NCBI GenBank assembly: GCA_903881215.1
Contig: CAIRSO010000247.1
Coordinates: forward strand, 1-37,460
DNA length: 37,460 nucleotides
Reading direction: 5' to 3'
Source: an uncultured Bacteroidia bacterium
Lineage (GTDB): Bacteria > Bacteroidota > Bacteroidia > Bacteroidales > Prolixibacteraceae
Under the pieces are notes generated by a model, which was not told where the DNA came from, made no database searches, and worked only from the letters and a program-made list of their open reading frames with translations. The first letter of the stretch is position 1. Every line of letters starts with the position of its first letter. This document shows, one piece after another, positions 10,067-18,087 of this stretch. Both the position numbers and the translations under genes were made by a program.

Positions 10067-11080
10067 ATGAAAAAGATATTTTTAATTCTTACAATGTTTG
10101 CCGGGTTGATCTCGTGTCAGAACTTCGACATCAAACACCCGGACTTCAACTACACAACCGGGTACTTTCCATACCAATTTCCGGTTAGAACCCTGGTGCT
10201 GGGTGATTACATCTATGACAATGCCAACGACAATGCCCACAAATTCGTTGTTTCGGTTGCCATGGGCGGCGTTTACGATAACACAATGGATCGAACATTT
10301 ACGATTGCTGTTGACAACAATCTGTGCAACAATATCTTGTTTAAAGCAGGAGGTGATCAGATCAAGGCTTTACCCAGCAATTATTACACTTTAAGTTCAT
10401 CCAGTCAGATCGTTATTCCTGCCGGGAAGATGAATGGTGGCATAGAGGTGCAACTGACTGATGCTTTTTTCGCAGATCCACTGGCCATCAAGAACACCTA
10501 CGTGGTACCTATCAGGATCAATAGCTCCGCGAATGTCGATTCTATCCTTTCAGGCAGTTCCACGAATAGTAACCCTGATCCTCGGATAGCTTCACAATGG
10601 AATATCGCACCAAAGAATTTCACCATGTTCGCGGTAAAATACATCAACGAATATCATGGTAATTATTTTCACTATGGATCGAACAAAGTGAAAGATGCGA
10701 CAGGTGCAGAAGTGGAAACCACCACTTACAGTACCACCTATGTTGAGCAAAACAGTGTTGCTAAACTAAATACCACCGGTCGCTATCAGGTTTCGCTGAG
10801 TAGCTTTTTCCGCTCAACTAAAATGACTGGTGTGATCGATCTTTTACTCACCTTCAACGGAACCAAATGTACGGTTTCTGCTCCTGCAGGATCTCCCTAT
10901 ACCATTTCAGGTACAGGAGATTTCCTGCCAAAGAAGTATATCTGGGGTGAAAAACAAAGAGACGGAATAACCTTGAATTACAAAGTTTCAAGCACTACTT
11001 TTTCTTATGAAGCAACAGAAACCCTGGTAGCAAGAGACAGGGCGGTTGTGATGGAAACATACACACCTGCTATTTTCTAA
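10067..11080 (+). CDS. DUF1735/DUF4361-like surface glycan-binding lipoprotein
   Basis: This 337-residue protein is probably a surface glycan-binding protein, the class of variable lipoprotein often found directly after susCD. I place the start at the ATG at 10067. It follows a purine-rich AAAGGA (10055-10060) and begins a clean lipoprotein signal, MKKIFLILTMFAGLISC, with Cys17. The TTG at 10028 would overlap susD2 and put 13 odd residues in front. The N-terminal half (about 45-160) resembles DUF1735: a beta-sandwich with YTLSSSSQIVIPAGKMNGGIEVQLTD-type strands split by helices, then TYVVPIRINS. The C-terminal half (about 190-330) resembles DUF4361. Family assignment is from sequence pattern only. 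It is the last gene before the terminator at 11091. Confidence 0.8.
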   Translation: MKKIFLILTMFAGLISCQNFDIKHPDFNYTTGYFPYQFPVRTLVLGDYIYDNANDNAHKFVVSVAMGGVYDNTMDRTFTIAVDNNLCNNILFKAGGDQIKALPSNYYTLSSSSQIVIPAGKMNGGIEVQLTDAFFADPLAIKNTYVVPIRINSSANVDSILSGSSTNSNPDPRIASQWNIAPKNFTMFAVKYINEYHGNYFHYGSNKVKDATGAEVETTTYSTTYVEQNSVAKLNTTGRYQVSLSSFFRSTKMTGVIDLLLTFNGTKCTVSAPAGSPYTISGTGDFLPKKYIWGEKQRDGITLNYKVSSTTFSYEATETLVARDRAVVMETYTPAIF

Positions 11081-11090
11081 ATTCAATAAT

Positions 11091-11137
11091 AGAGACTACA
11101 ATTAAGCACAAAAGCTTATTTGTAGTCTCTTTCTTTA
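11091..11137 (+). terminator. Hairpin terminator closing the susCD operon
   Basis: An 11-base arm AGAGACTACAA (11091-11101) pairs perfectly with TTGTAGTCTCT (11120-11130). A T-T mismatch follows, then an inner stem TAAGC/GCTTA (11103-11107 with 11114-11118) around a six-base loop. T-rich TTTCTTT follows at 11131-11137. It starts 11 bases after the stop codon of the lipoprotein gene and separates the transport operon from the enzyme genes. Confidence 0.8.
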
Positions 11138-11238
11138 TACGCCAACACTATTTCAATTTCTCGGGTCATCCAGGGAAAATTTTCTGTTTGTAATACACTG
11201 TTTCATGCGGAATGAAGAACAATCATACCTGCTAAAAA

Positions 11239-13203
11239 ATGAGAGCATTCAGTGAATCTGTATTTTTTATCTTCCTGTTGATTTGTTTGCTTTGCCTTCA
11301 ACCGCAAGGAGTGCGGGCCATTGAAACAACTTCTCAGGACAAGGAAGAAAAACTGCTATCCAACATTGATCTAACTTCAGAAGCCCTTAAGCAGGTAAAA
11401 AAGCAGCTCAACAACCAAGGGGAGGCCATCCGTGAGTTGTTGAAATATTACAGATCTCGTGCTCTCGTAAAACATCCGGTCGATAAAAATAAGAAGGCTG
11501 AAGGAATTGGGAATGCGGCTTCAGCAAATGAATTACATACCGCCAACAACGCACTGAAGCACATATTCATCGGACAATCTGCCTATCCACCCTACTTTTG
11601 CGGTGACGACATCGACTGGGGGACGAGGCCTGTTCCCGACAATGAATGGGTTTGGCAACTCAACCGCATGTATTTCTGGGATACCTTGGCGATGGCATAC
11701 TGGCACACCGGTGATGAAAAATATGCCAAAGAATGGTGCAATCAGCTCGTCGACTGGACCCTGAAAAACCCAAATAACAAAGAGCACAACTATGCCTGGC
11801 GTTCCATTGAAGCCGGGATAAGGGGATACCGGTGGACGGGACTATTTCAGTATTTCATTGATTCTCCAAATTTTTCACCTGCGGTTTTGGTGGCATTTCT
11901 AAACAGTTGCCACGATCATGCCGAACATTTAATGAGCAAGTACAGCTCCAAAAGCAACTGGGGCTTGATGGAGGCTGAAGGCCTGGCTTTTATCGCTATA
12001 ACCTTCCCTGAATTTAAAGAATCAGGAAAATGGCAGGCGGAGGCGATACGGCGACTAAACAACGAAATTGATCTTCAGGTATATCCGGACGGGCACCAAA
12101 GAGAGCTGGCCATGGGTTATCACCTTGGATGCATCGACTGGTTTTTACGCACCTACGACCTGGCAAAAATGAACGGAAAAACCGACCTTTTTCCGCCATC
12201 TTATGTAAAACAAGTGGAGAAGATGTGTGAGGTCCCGTTGAAACTATGTCATCCGGACGGTACCAATGCGCAGTTTGGCGACGCGTGGGCCGGAAAACCA
12301 GGTCAGCACGAAAGGAAATACAAAGAATGGGCCGGTCGTTTTGGCCGCAAAGACTTTTTGTTCCTGGCCACCAGCGGTCAGCAAGGTACTCAACCCGATT
12401 CCACGGCATGGGCTCTGCCGCAAAGCGGACTCTATTCGATGCGCAGCTCATGGGCAAAGGATGCTGTTTGCCTGGTTTTGAAATGTGGACCGGATGGAGG
12501 TGGCCACTGTCAGCCCGATAACGGGACTTTTGAACTTTCCGCCGGAGGCAGAAATCTGATGCCGGATGCAGGTAGTTTTATATACAGCGGTGACCCCGAA
12601 AACCGGAGATGGTTCAGGCAGACAAAAGTACATCAGACCCTCACACTCAATGGTGAAAATTCAAAATATGCTCCAAAGCTATTGGTGTGGAATCCGGGTA
12701 CAAAGAACGATGTGATGGTCGTTGAAAATAAAAGCTACGAAAGTCTGACACACCGGCGCGCAGTTTTCTTCATCGATAAAAGATATTTCATACTCGTCGA
12801 TGAAGCATATGGAAATGGGGACGGGCAAATAGACCTTCATTTTCAGCTTGCCCCCTGTGACGCTGCATTTAACCGCGAAAAATTAAGTGCCTCATCCGGC
12901 TTCCTGGAAGGATGGAATGTTCTGGTGCAGGCACAGCCACAACGTGGTATAGAAATGGAACAAGAAGAAGGACAAGTCTCCTTCCGATATACCATAAAAG
13001 AACCTCGTCCTGCCTTTTACTACAGAATCAATAAAACAGCTCCGCAATCAGGAGTTAGGTTCGTGACCCTTGTTGCACCTTTCGAAAAAATGCAACCTGA
13101 TATTAAGATCAGGATAATTGGTCAACCGGAAATTGCCTCAAATGATCTGCAAATAGAGATCGAAGAAAAAGGACAGATTAAAACAATTGGTTATAAACTT
13201 TAA
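11239..13203 (+). CDS. Heparinase III-like polysaccharide lyase (PL12-like)
   Basis: This 654-residue secreted protein has a signal peptide likely cleaved after GVRA near residue 28. The N-terminal (alpha/alpha) toroid (about 100-360) carries AWRSIEAGIRGYRW, and the C-terminal beta-sandwich carries GGGHCQPDNGTFEL. Candidate catalytic residues are Asn240 (SNW), Tyr294 (MGYH) and His423 (GGGHCQ). From memory, these fall almost exactly at the positions of Asn240, Tyr294 and His424 of the B. thetaiotaomicron PL12 enzyme BT4657. Asp443 and His465 (KVHQTL) complete the conserved set. The fold beta-eliminates uronic-acid polysaccharides, but substrate cannot be transferred from heparan sulfate without tests. 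It is preceded by a terminator, so it probably has its own promoter. The next gene is 185 bases away. Confidence 0.85.
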   Translation: MRAFSESVFFIFLLICLLCLQPQGVRAIETTSQDKEEKLLSNIDLTSEALKQVKKQLNNQGEAIRELLKYYRSRALVKHPVDKNKKAEGIGNAASANELHTANNALKHIFIGQSAYPPYFCGDDIDWGTRPVPDNEWVWQLNRMYFWDTLAMAYWHTGDEKYAKEWCNQLVDWTLKNPNNKEHNYAWRSIEAGIRGYRWTGLFQYFIDSPNFSPAVLVAFLNSCHDHAEHLMSKYSSKSNWGLMEAEGLAFIAITFPEFKESGKWQAEAIRRLNNEIDLQVYPDGHQRELAMGYHLGCIDWFLRTYDLAKMNGKTDLFPPSYVKQVEKMCEVPLKLCHPDGTNAQFGDAWAGKPGQHERKYKEWAGRFGRKDFLFLATSGQQGTQPDSTAWALPQSGLYSMRSSWAKDAVCLVLKCGPDGGGHCQPDNGTFELSAGGRNLMPDAGSFIYSGDPENRRWFRQTKVHQTLTLNGENSKYAPKLLVWNPGTKNDVMVVENKSYESLTHRRAVFFIDKRYFILVDEAYGNGDGQIDLHFQLAPCDAAFNREKLSASSGFLEGWNVLVQAQPQRGIEMEQEEGQVSFRYTIKEPRPAFYYRINKTAPQSGVRFVTLVAPFEKMQPDIKIRIIGQPEIASNDLQIEIEEKGQIKTIGYKL

Positions 13204-13256
13204 AATAGAATTATGTAATCCCATGAGGCTATATCCCCAATAAATTCAAAATACAG

Positions 13257-13397
13257 GTGGGTATTCCATGTGGCAAATAAAAACTAAACTATAAAAACAT
13301 GAAATCGCCATGATTTGCAAATCACCAATTGAGATGATTATAACCTCGTGGCTATTCCATCTGACAATTAAAAAACAATTATAAACAGATGAAAATC
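13257..13397 (+). repeat. Imperfect direct repeat of the gene leader and start
   Basis: The stretch GTGGGTATTCCATGTGGCAA starting at 13257 and running through ATAAAAACATGAAATC to about 13306 recurs imperfectly at 13347-13397 as GTGGCTATTCCATCTGACAA through ATAAACAGATGAAAATC. The second copy contains the true start codon of the next gene (13389). The first ends in a dead start that reads only four codons, MKSP, then a stop (13299-13313). A shorter third relative, GAGGCTATATCCC, lies near 13224. This suggests a degenerate duplication of the leader. Confidence 0.5.
13311..13324. promoter_or_regulatory. Perfect 14-bp palindrome, possible operator
   Basis: TGATTTGCAAATCA is a perfect palindrome 65 bases upstream of the ATG at 13389, between the two leader copies. 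A dyad of this size could be a regulator site. AT-rich chance dyads are common, so support is weak and no regulator is known. Confidence 0.2.
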
Positions 13398-15281
13398 AGA
13401 TTCAATTCTTTTACCATTATTTTGTCTATGGTGGTCTTCACGTTTGCCAGTGCAAAAGCCAACCCGAACCACCCCTTCTCACAGGAGCAGGAGATGACGA
13501 AACTTGAAAATCCAATGTCAGTTCAGTATCTGAAGAAAAATTTGCACAAATCACTCCCCCGCTTGGTTCTGAACAGTAACATTGAAAAAGTGTTGCTTGA
13601 AAAATTAAAAAGCGATTCGGTTGTGAAGAACTTATACAAAGCCATACAGCTTAATGCGCAAAAAATTCAGACAAAACCTTTGCTCGAGCGGAAGCTTCAA
13701 GGCAGACGATTGCTTGGCGTTTCCCGCGAAATGCTCTACCGCATCAATATGCTTGGAATGGTTTACAGAATCGAAAAAAGCAGTAAAATTCTGAAGCGAA
13801 TCAATGAAGAGATGGTGGCCGTTTGCAATTTCTCCGACTGGAATCCTTCCCATTACCTGGATGTTGCCGAGATGTCAATGGCGGTAGCCCTGGCGCTCGA
13901 CTGGACGGCAGGTAAACTTCCGAAATCGACCATCAATCTGGCTTTGACTTCCTTGATTGAGAAAGGTATTAAACCCAGCTACAATGCCAAGGGAAATACA
14001 GGATGGATCAAAGGAACCAACAACTGGAACCAGGTTTGCAACGGCGGAATGATTGCTGCCTCCATTGCAATCGCCGAAAAGGACCCTGAGCTGGCTGCAA
14101 AAACCATCAAGCGTTCACTTGATGGAATGCCATATGCTTTACAGGAATATGCTCCGGATGGCGTTTATCCAGAAGGATCAACCTATTGGGGATACGGAAC
14201 CAGTTTTTCTGTGGTCACATCAGCCATGCTGGAAAGTGCATTCGGAACTGATTTCGGCCTAGCCAACTATCCGGCATTCAAAAAAAGTGCAATGTTCAGG
14301 GTGTTGATGAATGCACCTTCCGGCTGGTACTATAACTATGCCGATTGTGGTGACAAAAGAAGTGACGGAGGAGATGTTACTTTAGCCTGGTTCGCTATGA
14401 AAACCGGTAACAAGGCATTCTTTGAAAGAGAACGCTTTCTGGCACCGACGTCTGATCTTGGCGAATTGTCCAGAATTTCGGGTGCTGCCCTGGTCTGGAT
14501 TGCCCAATACAAACAAAAGGAAGATGCGAAGATACCCACTGCCTGGAAGGGCGACGGACCAAACCCAATCGTCATTTTTACCGGAGGAGAGAATGACCCG
14601 GGAGGCTATTATTTCGGAGGAAAAGGTGGAAAAGGAACCACGAGTCATGGGAACATGGACGCAGGATCATTCGTATTCGAGCTTGATGGAGTGCGCTGGG
14701 TCATTGATCCGGGAAATCAATCCTACAATGAAGTGGAACAGGCCGGTTTCGACCTTTGGGGTAATTGTCAGGATTGCCAGCGCTGGATCCTGCTCACAAA
14801 GAATAATTTCAACCATAGCACAATCACGGTCAACAATGCCCTTTTTGTGAACAACGGATTTGCATCCTTGAAAGAGTTCAAGGATGGTGCTAAGCCGGAA
14901 GCAACTTTTGACATGAAAGCCGTTTTCGGCGACAATATGAAATCTGCTTCAAGACGATTCCTCAAAGAAAACAACCGTTCCATCCTGATTGAAGATAATT
15001 TTAGCCTTAGCAAGTCCACTCAAAGTATCGTTTGGCAATTGATAACCACAGCCGATGTTGAAGTTGTTAAAGGCGGGGCAATCCTTCGCCAGAATGGCAA
15101 AGAGCTGAAGCTGGACAATCTTGATCATCCTGAATTGAACGTTTCAGTCATATCCCTTGATCCGCCACCTTTCTATCTGGACAGAAAGATTGATGGGTTA
15201 AAACGAATTGAAATTCGTTTGCCGGCTTGGACGGTAAAAAACGGCACTGAAACAATGAAGGTTAGACTGTCAGGCAAATAA
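13389..15281 (+). CDS. Heparinase II (PL21)-like toroid lyase with altered metal site
   Basis: This 630-residue secreted protein has likely signal cleavage after ASAKA. It belongs to the group in this window marked by FSDWNPSHYLDVAEM, NNWNQVCN and APDGVYPEG, and is therefore a relative of the genes at 23547 and 28457. Candidate active-site residues are Asn212 (NNW), Tyr266 (TYWGYG) and His420. In heparinase II, as I recall it, zinc is held by His408, Asp426 and His464, with catalytic His406 two residues before the first. Here the aligned motif is SHGNMD: His420 is kept, the second His is Asn422, and Asp440 and His476 remain. Its two relatives keep HxH. It may bind metal differently or have shifted function. 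The RAYT gene starts 24 bases downstream. Confidence 0.8.
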   Translation: MKIRFNSFTIILSMVVFTFASAKANPNHPFSQEQEMTKLENPMSVQYLKKNLHKSLPRLVLNSNIEKVLLEKLKSDSVVKNLYKAIQLNAQKIQTKPLLERKLQGRRLLGVSREMLYRINMLGMVYRIEKSSKILKRINEEMVAVCNFSDWNPSHYLDVAEMSMAVALALDWTAGKLPKSTINLALTSLIEKGIKPSYNAKGNTGWIKGTNNWNQVCNGGMIAASIAIAEKDPELAAKTIKRSLDGMPYALQEYAPDGVYPEGSTYWGYGTSFSVVTSAMLESAFGTDFGLANYPAFKKSAMFRVLMNAPSGWYYNYADCGDKRSDGGDVTLAWFAMKTGNKAFFERERFLAPTSDLGELSRISGAALVWIAQYKQKEDAKIPTAWKGDGPNPIVIFTGGENDPGGYYFGGKGGKGTTSHGNMDAGSFVFELDGVRWVIDPGNQSYNEVEQAGFDLWGNCQDCQRWILLTKNNFNHSTITVNNALFVNNGFASLKEFKDGAKPEATFDMKAVFGDNMKSASRRFLKENNRSILIEDNFSLSKSTQSIVWQLITTADVEVVKGGAILRQNGKELKLDNLDHPELNVSVISLDPPPFYLDRKIDGLKRIEIRLPAWTVKNGTETMKVRLSGK

Positions 15282-15305
15282 AAATAACAACCACGAAGGA
15301 CTCAA

Positions 15306-15995
15306 TTGATTTATCACAACAAATACCGCATCGAACCCAACCGTTGGCAAAATTGGGATTATTCTGCTCAGGGAGGATATTTCATCACCATGTGCATTAG
15401 TGATCGTGAGGCAATTTTAGGCAAAATAATCGATGGAAAAATGTATTTATCTGAATATGGTGAAATTGTCAGAAATGAATTTATCCAAATGGGCACCTAT
15501 AACAAACGCGCCACGGTTGACGAATGGGTCATCATGCCAAACCACGTGCATTGCATTATTATTTTGGGCGCAATTGACGATGGCGACGTAGAGAAAATTC
15601 ATGATGGCGACGTAGAGAAAATTCATGATGGCGACGTAGAGAAAATTCATGAATTTTCTCTACAACCCCCTGCACCATTTTTGCCAATTTCGTCGTCACA
15701 ACATCCAACAGATATCGACATCAAACAATACCGACGCATACGCCGTAAAATGTTAATCCCCCTGTTAGAAGGCAAATTCAAAACGCTGACATCCAAACAA
15801 ATCAATCTGTTGCGGAAAACACCTGGCCGGGAAACATGGCAACACGATTATTACGACCATGTTATTCGTAACGACCACGAACATGATCGAATTCAACAAT
15901 ATATCATCTACAATCCAGCCAAATGGCAAGATGACACATTCAATAGCGAAAATGGTAGCAAGTGCAATGACGACGGGGAAGGATTGTGGTATTGA
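15306..15995 (+). CDS. REP-associated tyrosine transposase (RAYT, Y1_Tnp family)
   Basis: This 229-residue protein resembles IS200-like TnpA_REP enzymes, which nick and process short palindromic REP elements. The HUH metal motif is in WVIMPNHVHCIIIL (His80 and His82). The C-terminal signature YDHVIRNDHEHDRIQQYIIYNPAKW holds the candidate catalytic Tyr. The start is TTG at 15306: an in-frame stop (15285-15287) leaves no upstream ATG, AAGGA lies at 15296-15300, and the conserved N-terminus begins immediately. The next ATG, at Met29, would delete it. Residues 92-115 are three tandem DGDVEKIH units, an insertion between the core motifs that coincides with an embedded REP. It interrupts the lyase genes but leaves their frames intact. 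Confidence 0.85.
   Translation: MIYHNKYRIEPNRWQNWDYSAQGGYFITMCISDREAILGKIIDGKMYLSEYGEIVRNEFIQMGTYNKRATVDEWVIMPNHVHCIIILGAIDDGDVEKIHDGDVEKIHDGDVEKIHEFSLQPPAPFLPISSSQHPTDIDIKQYRRIRRKMLIPLLEGKFKTLTSKQINLLRKTPGRETWQHDYYDHVIRNDHEHDRIQQYIIYNPAKWQDDTFNSENGSKCNDDGEGLWY
15579..15650 (+). repeat. Three perfect tandem 24-bp units inside the RAYT gene
   Basis: Three identical 24-base copies (15579-15602, 15603-15626, 15627-15650) begin GATGGCGACGTAGAG and end AAAATTCAT. Each encodes DGDVEKIH, so the expansion is in frame. Each unit contains the left half of the REP palindrome, and the third copy runs directly into the right half. Perfect identity implies recent expansion or exchange. Confidence 0.95.
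15636..15673 (-). repeat. REP element embedded in the RAYT coding sequence
   Basis: Bases 15636-15663 form a perfect 28-bp palindrome. The left arm starts GTAGAGAAAATTCA and the right arm is its exact complement, ending CTCTAC. The adjoining AACCCCCTGC (15664-15673) is the reverse complement of the GCAGGGGGTT that precedes the two downstream REPs, so this copy is in the opposite orientation. GTAG at the foot is the tetranucleotide known beside many RAYT-recognised REPs. Confidence 0.85.
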
Positions 15996-16005
15996 TGACG
16001 GTAAT

Positions 16006-16047
16006 TGTGGCAGGGGATTGTAGATAAAATTCATGAATTTTATCTAC
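16006..16047 (+). repeat. REP palindrome, downstream copy 1
   Basis: A TGTGGCAGGGGATT leader is followed by a perfect 28-bp palindrome at 16020-16047 (left arm GTAGATAAAATTCA). It differs from the copy inside the RAYT gene by one base per arm (GATA for GAGA), a compensated change that keeps the hairpin. It lies 10 bases after the RAYT stop. Confidence 0.9.
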
Positions 16048-16053
16048 CAAAAA

Positions 16054-16095
16054 TGTGGCAGGGGGTTGTAGATAAAATTCATGAATTTTATCTAC
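16054..16095 (+). repeat. REP palindrome, downstream copy 2
   Basis: This is a second direct copy, 48 bases after the first. It differs only in the leader (GGGGGTT for GGGGATT), and the palindrome at 16068-16095 is identical. The two copies form a direct-repeat REP doublet between the RAYT and the next gene, whose ATG is 38 bases away. They could also act as hairpins in the transcript. Confidence 0.9.
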
Positions 16096-16132
16096 TCTTT
16101 GTATTCAAATTTAGAGAACAAACCATAACATT

Positions 16133-17881
16133 ATGAAATCATTTTTTTTGTTTTTTATTATTATCCTCTTTTTAACTTTCGCTGTGCAATCAAAAGCACA
16201 ACCCATTCAGCCATGGAACAACAAAACATTGCTCAACATTTACCGTCCCCTGCAACCTATGCCGGGAAATAAACCGGAATTTATTGATCTTGACAACGAC
16301 GGTGACCCGGATGTTATGAAGTATACCTCTTCTAACGGTTTCCCTGTTCAGTGGATCGATGATGACGATGACATGAAAACATCCGATACGGAGGGTGATA
16401 CGGACAATGATTGTCTGATGGTGGATGTCAACAAAGACGGAAAGTATGGCAGCCATTCAGATACCATAATCGACTGGGTAGACACGAACAACGATGGAAA
16501 GGCAGACATTCAAATTTTCTCTGAATTTGCCTCCGAAAAAGACAAGGATAAACCCTGGGGACCGGGTCATTTCATGATTAGCATGGATCTGGACAAAGAC
16601 AACATCCTCAACTACATCGACTGGAACACTTTTCAGGTTCGTTGCTGGATCCACGATGGTAAATCTGATTTTTTTGAAGACTATTCCGGTCAGACACTCT
16701 TTTTAAAAATTCATGCTTCTCCTCAAAATATCAACGACTTGCGACTAAACTGGGAGAATCCATTTTTGTTCTACGACATCGACAAGGATGGTTTGACTGA
16801 ATCCGCCATCCGTTTCCTTGACCGACCAACCTATGGCAAGCCGGGTGACAAATATTTGACCAACCTCACAGGTAAAATCGATTATGTCACTATGGCTTAC
16901 GACCTCGACAACGACAATTCGCAGGGCAATCCATTTGATTTCGACATGACCATCACGCAGCGCGGTGGCGGTTTTGATTACATGGATCAGGTTCATCCAT
17001 TCAATAATCTTCGCGGATTACCGGCTGCAGATCAGTATTTTATGGATCCTCGTATCCGCCAACTAAATGAATTCATCTATCCCGAACACGAGAAAGCCCT
17101 CGACCTGGTGTTTAATCGCGGAAAATGGAATGAAGCATGGCTGGTTTACGATGAGGATGATGACTGCGAACGCTGGGAAAGAGTTGAGTTGCTCGATCCC
17201 AAAGAACCCTATACCATTGGTGCAAGAAAAGGCGGACTGGACGACAATCCCCAGTCGGATCCTGTTGGCGACCGTGGAGAATGGGATTTGGATAACTCAG
17301 GAAATGGGAACTTGTATGTTAGTCCGCTGGATGGCAAAATTCACCTGTTTGGAGCAGAAACCGGCTACTGGCGGGTCGATCAAAATGCATTCTACTACCA
17401 GGGAATGGGCGGATTGTATGATGGATACGGACCAGTCAGAACTCCTGTCGATCCCAAAATATTTCCATTGATAAGTTACAAGGACACCGACAAGAATGGT
17501 TTTTTCGATACCATCAGCTTTGATCTGGACGGTGATAAAAAGGATGATTTCACTTTTTCACTGAAAGAATTGGGCATCAGCGATGCGTCGGAAGTGATCA
17601 AAATAAACACCATGAAGTATGCCGATTTCAACAAACTGGATAAATCAGTCTCTGAAAAAACCTGGAAAAATGCCCTTTCATTTTTGCTGCTGGCAGAAAA
17701 ACAAGGAATCAATACCCAATGGTACGCCTTGCTGAAGAGCCCAAAATCCACCCGGCAACAGTACAGTTTTGGCTATTGGCTCAAATTCTATCTTTTCATG
17801 GATATGCTGGAAAAAGCCAACAAGGAGCAAAACAAAGAGCTGGTAACAACAATTGTAAAATCCTACTTCGGACAAAAGTGA
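16133..17881 (+). CDS. Secreted protein of unknown function rich in Asp-type calcium-binding loops
   Basis: This 582-residue protein starts with a Phe-rich signal peptide, likely cleaved after QSKA near residue 22. At least eight DxDxDG-like loops are scattered along it: DLDNDGDPD, DVNKDGKY, DTNNDGKAD, DLDKDN, DIDKDGLTE, DLDNDN, DTDKNGFFD and DLDGDKKDD. These resemble dockerin/EF-hand or thrombospondin type-3 calcium loops, but the spacing is irregular. I do not recognise a catalytic domain. The rest has aromatic and Trp-rich stretches (VQWIDDDDD, FDYMDQVHPF, GETGYW-like segments) and a helical C-terminus from about 490. Position inside the PUL suggests a carbohydrate-binding or structural role, or an uncharacterised enzyme. 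The possible small gene at 17878 overlaps its stop by four bases. Confidence 0.75.
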   Translation: MKSFFLFFIIILFLTFAVQSKAQPIQPWNNKTLLNIYRPLQPMPGNKPEFIDLDNDGDPDVMKYTSSNGFPVQWIDDDDDMKTSDTEGDTDNDCLMVDVNKDGKYGSHSDTIIDWVDTNNDGKADIQIFSEFASEKDKDKPWGPGHFMISMDLDKDNILNYIDWNTFQVRCWIHDGKSDFFEDYSGQTLFLKIHASPQNINDLRLNWENPFLFYDIDKDGLTESAIRFLDRPTYGKPGDKYLTNLTGKIDYVTMAYDLDNDNSQGNPFDFDMTITQRGGGFDYMDQVHPFNNLRGLPAADQYFMDPRIRQLNEFIYPEHEKALDLVFNRGKWNEAWLVYDEDDDCERWERVELLDPKEPYTIGARKGGLDDNPQSDPVGDRGEWDLDNSGNGNLYVSPLDGKIHLFGAETGYWRVDQNAFYYQGMGGLYDGYGPVRTPVDPKIFPLISYKDTDKNGFFDTISFDLDGDKKDDFTFSLKELGISDASEVIKINTMKYADFNKLDKSVSEKTWKNALSFLLLAEKQGINTQWYALLKSPKSTRQQYSFGYWLKFYLFMDMLEKANKEQNKELVTTIVKSYFGQK

Positions 17882-18039
17882 AACAATCGGCTACTAAATG
17901 TGCAGCAACACTGCTTTTTCTGCTGCTTGCGGTGATCTCTGGATCAGGTGCCGGTAAAAATGCCGGCAAAGCCAATAAAATGATGGTTGTCAAGCCTGCC
18001 ATTACGACCAAAGCGATTATCAATCCGGGTACGAATTAG
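17878..18039 (+). CDS. Possible 53-aa secreted small protein
   Basis: A GTG at 17878 overlaps the upstream TGA as GTGA, a usual translational-coupling arrangement. The 53-residue product begins KQSATKC and then has a hydrophobic run, AATLLFLLLAVISG, like a signal peptide or membrane anchor. A short Ala/Gly/Lys-rich tail follows, ending NPGTN. No Shine-Dalgarno is clear, and the frame extends upstream inside the previous gene, so it could be an out-of-frame remnant. No homologue is recognised. The next lyase gene starts 48 bases later. Confidence 0.35.
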   Translation: MKQSATKCAATLLFLLLAVISGSGAGKNAGKANKMMVVKPAITTKAIINPGTN

Positions 18040-18087
18040 GTCCTGTCACGTTAAAAAACAAAAAGAAGACCAAACACAAATAACGAT

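Noticed and set aside
15447-15650. Minus-strand frame with repeated MNFLYVAI units
   Set aside because: The periodicity is only the reverse reading of the 24-bp tandem repeat in the RAYT gene; no ribosome site or downstream continuation.
15579-15650. Possible CRISPR-like array
   Set aside because: The units are contiguous with no spacers and encode in-frame protein sequence.
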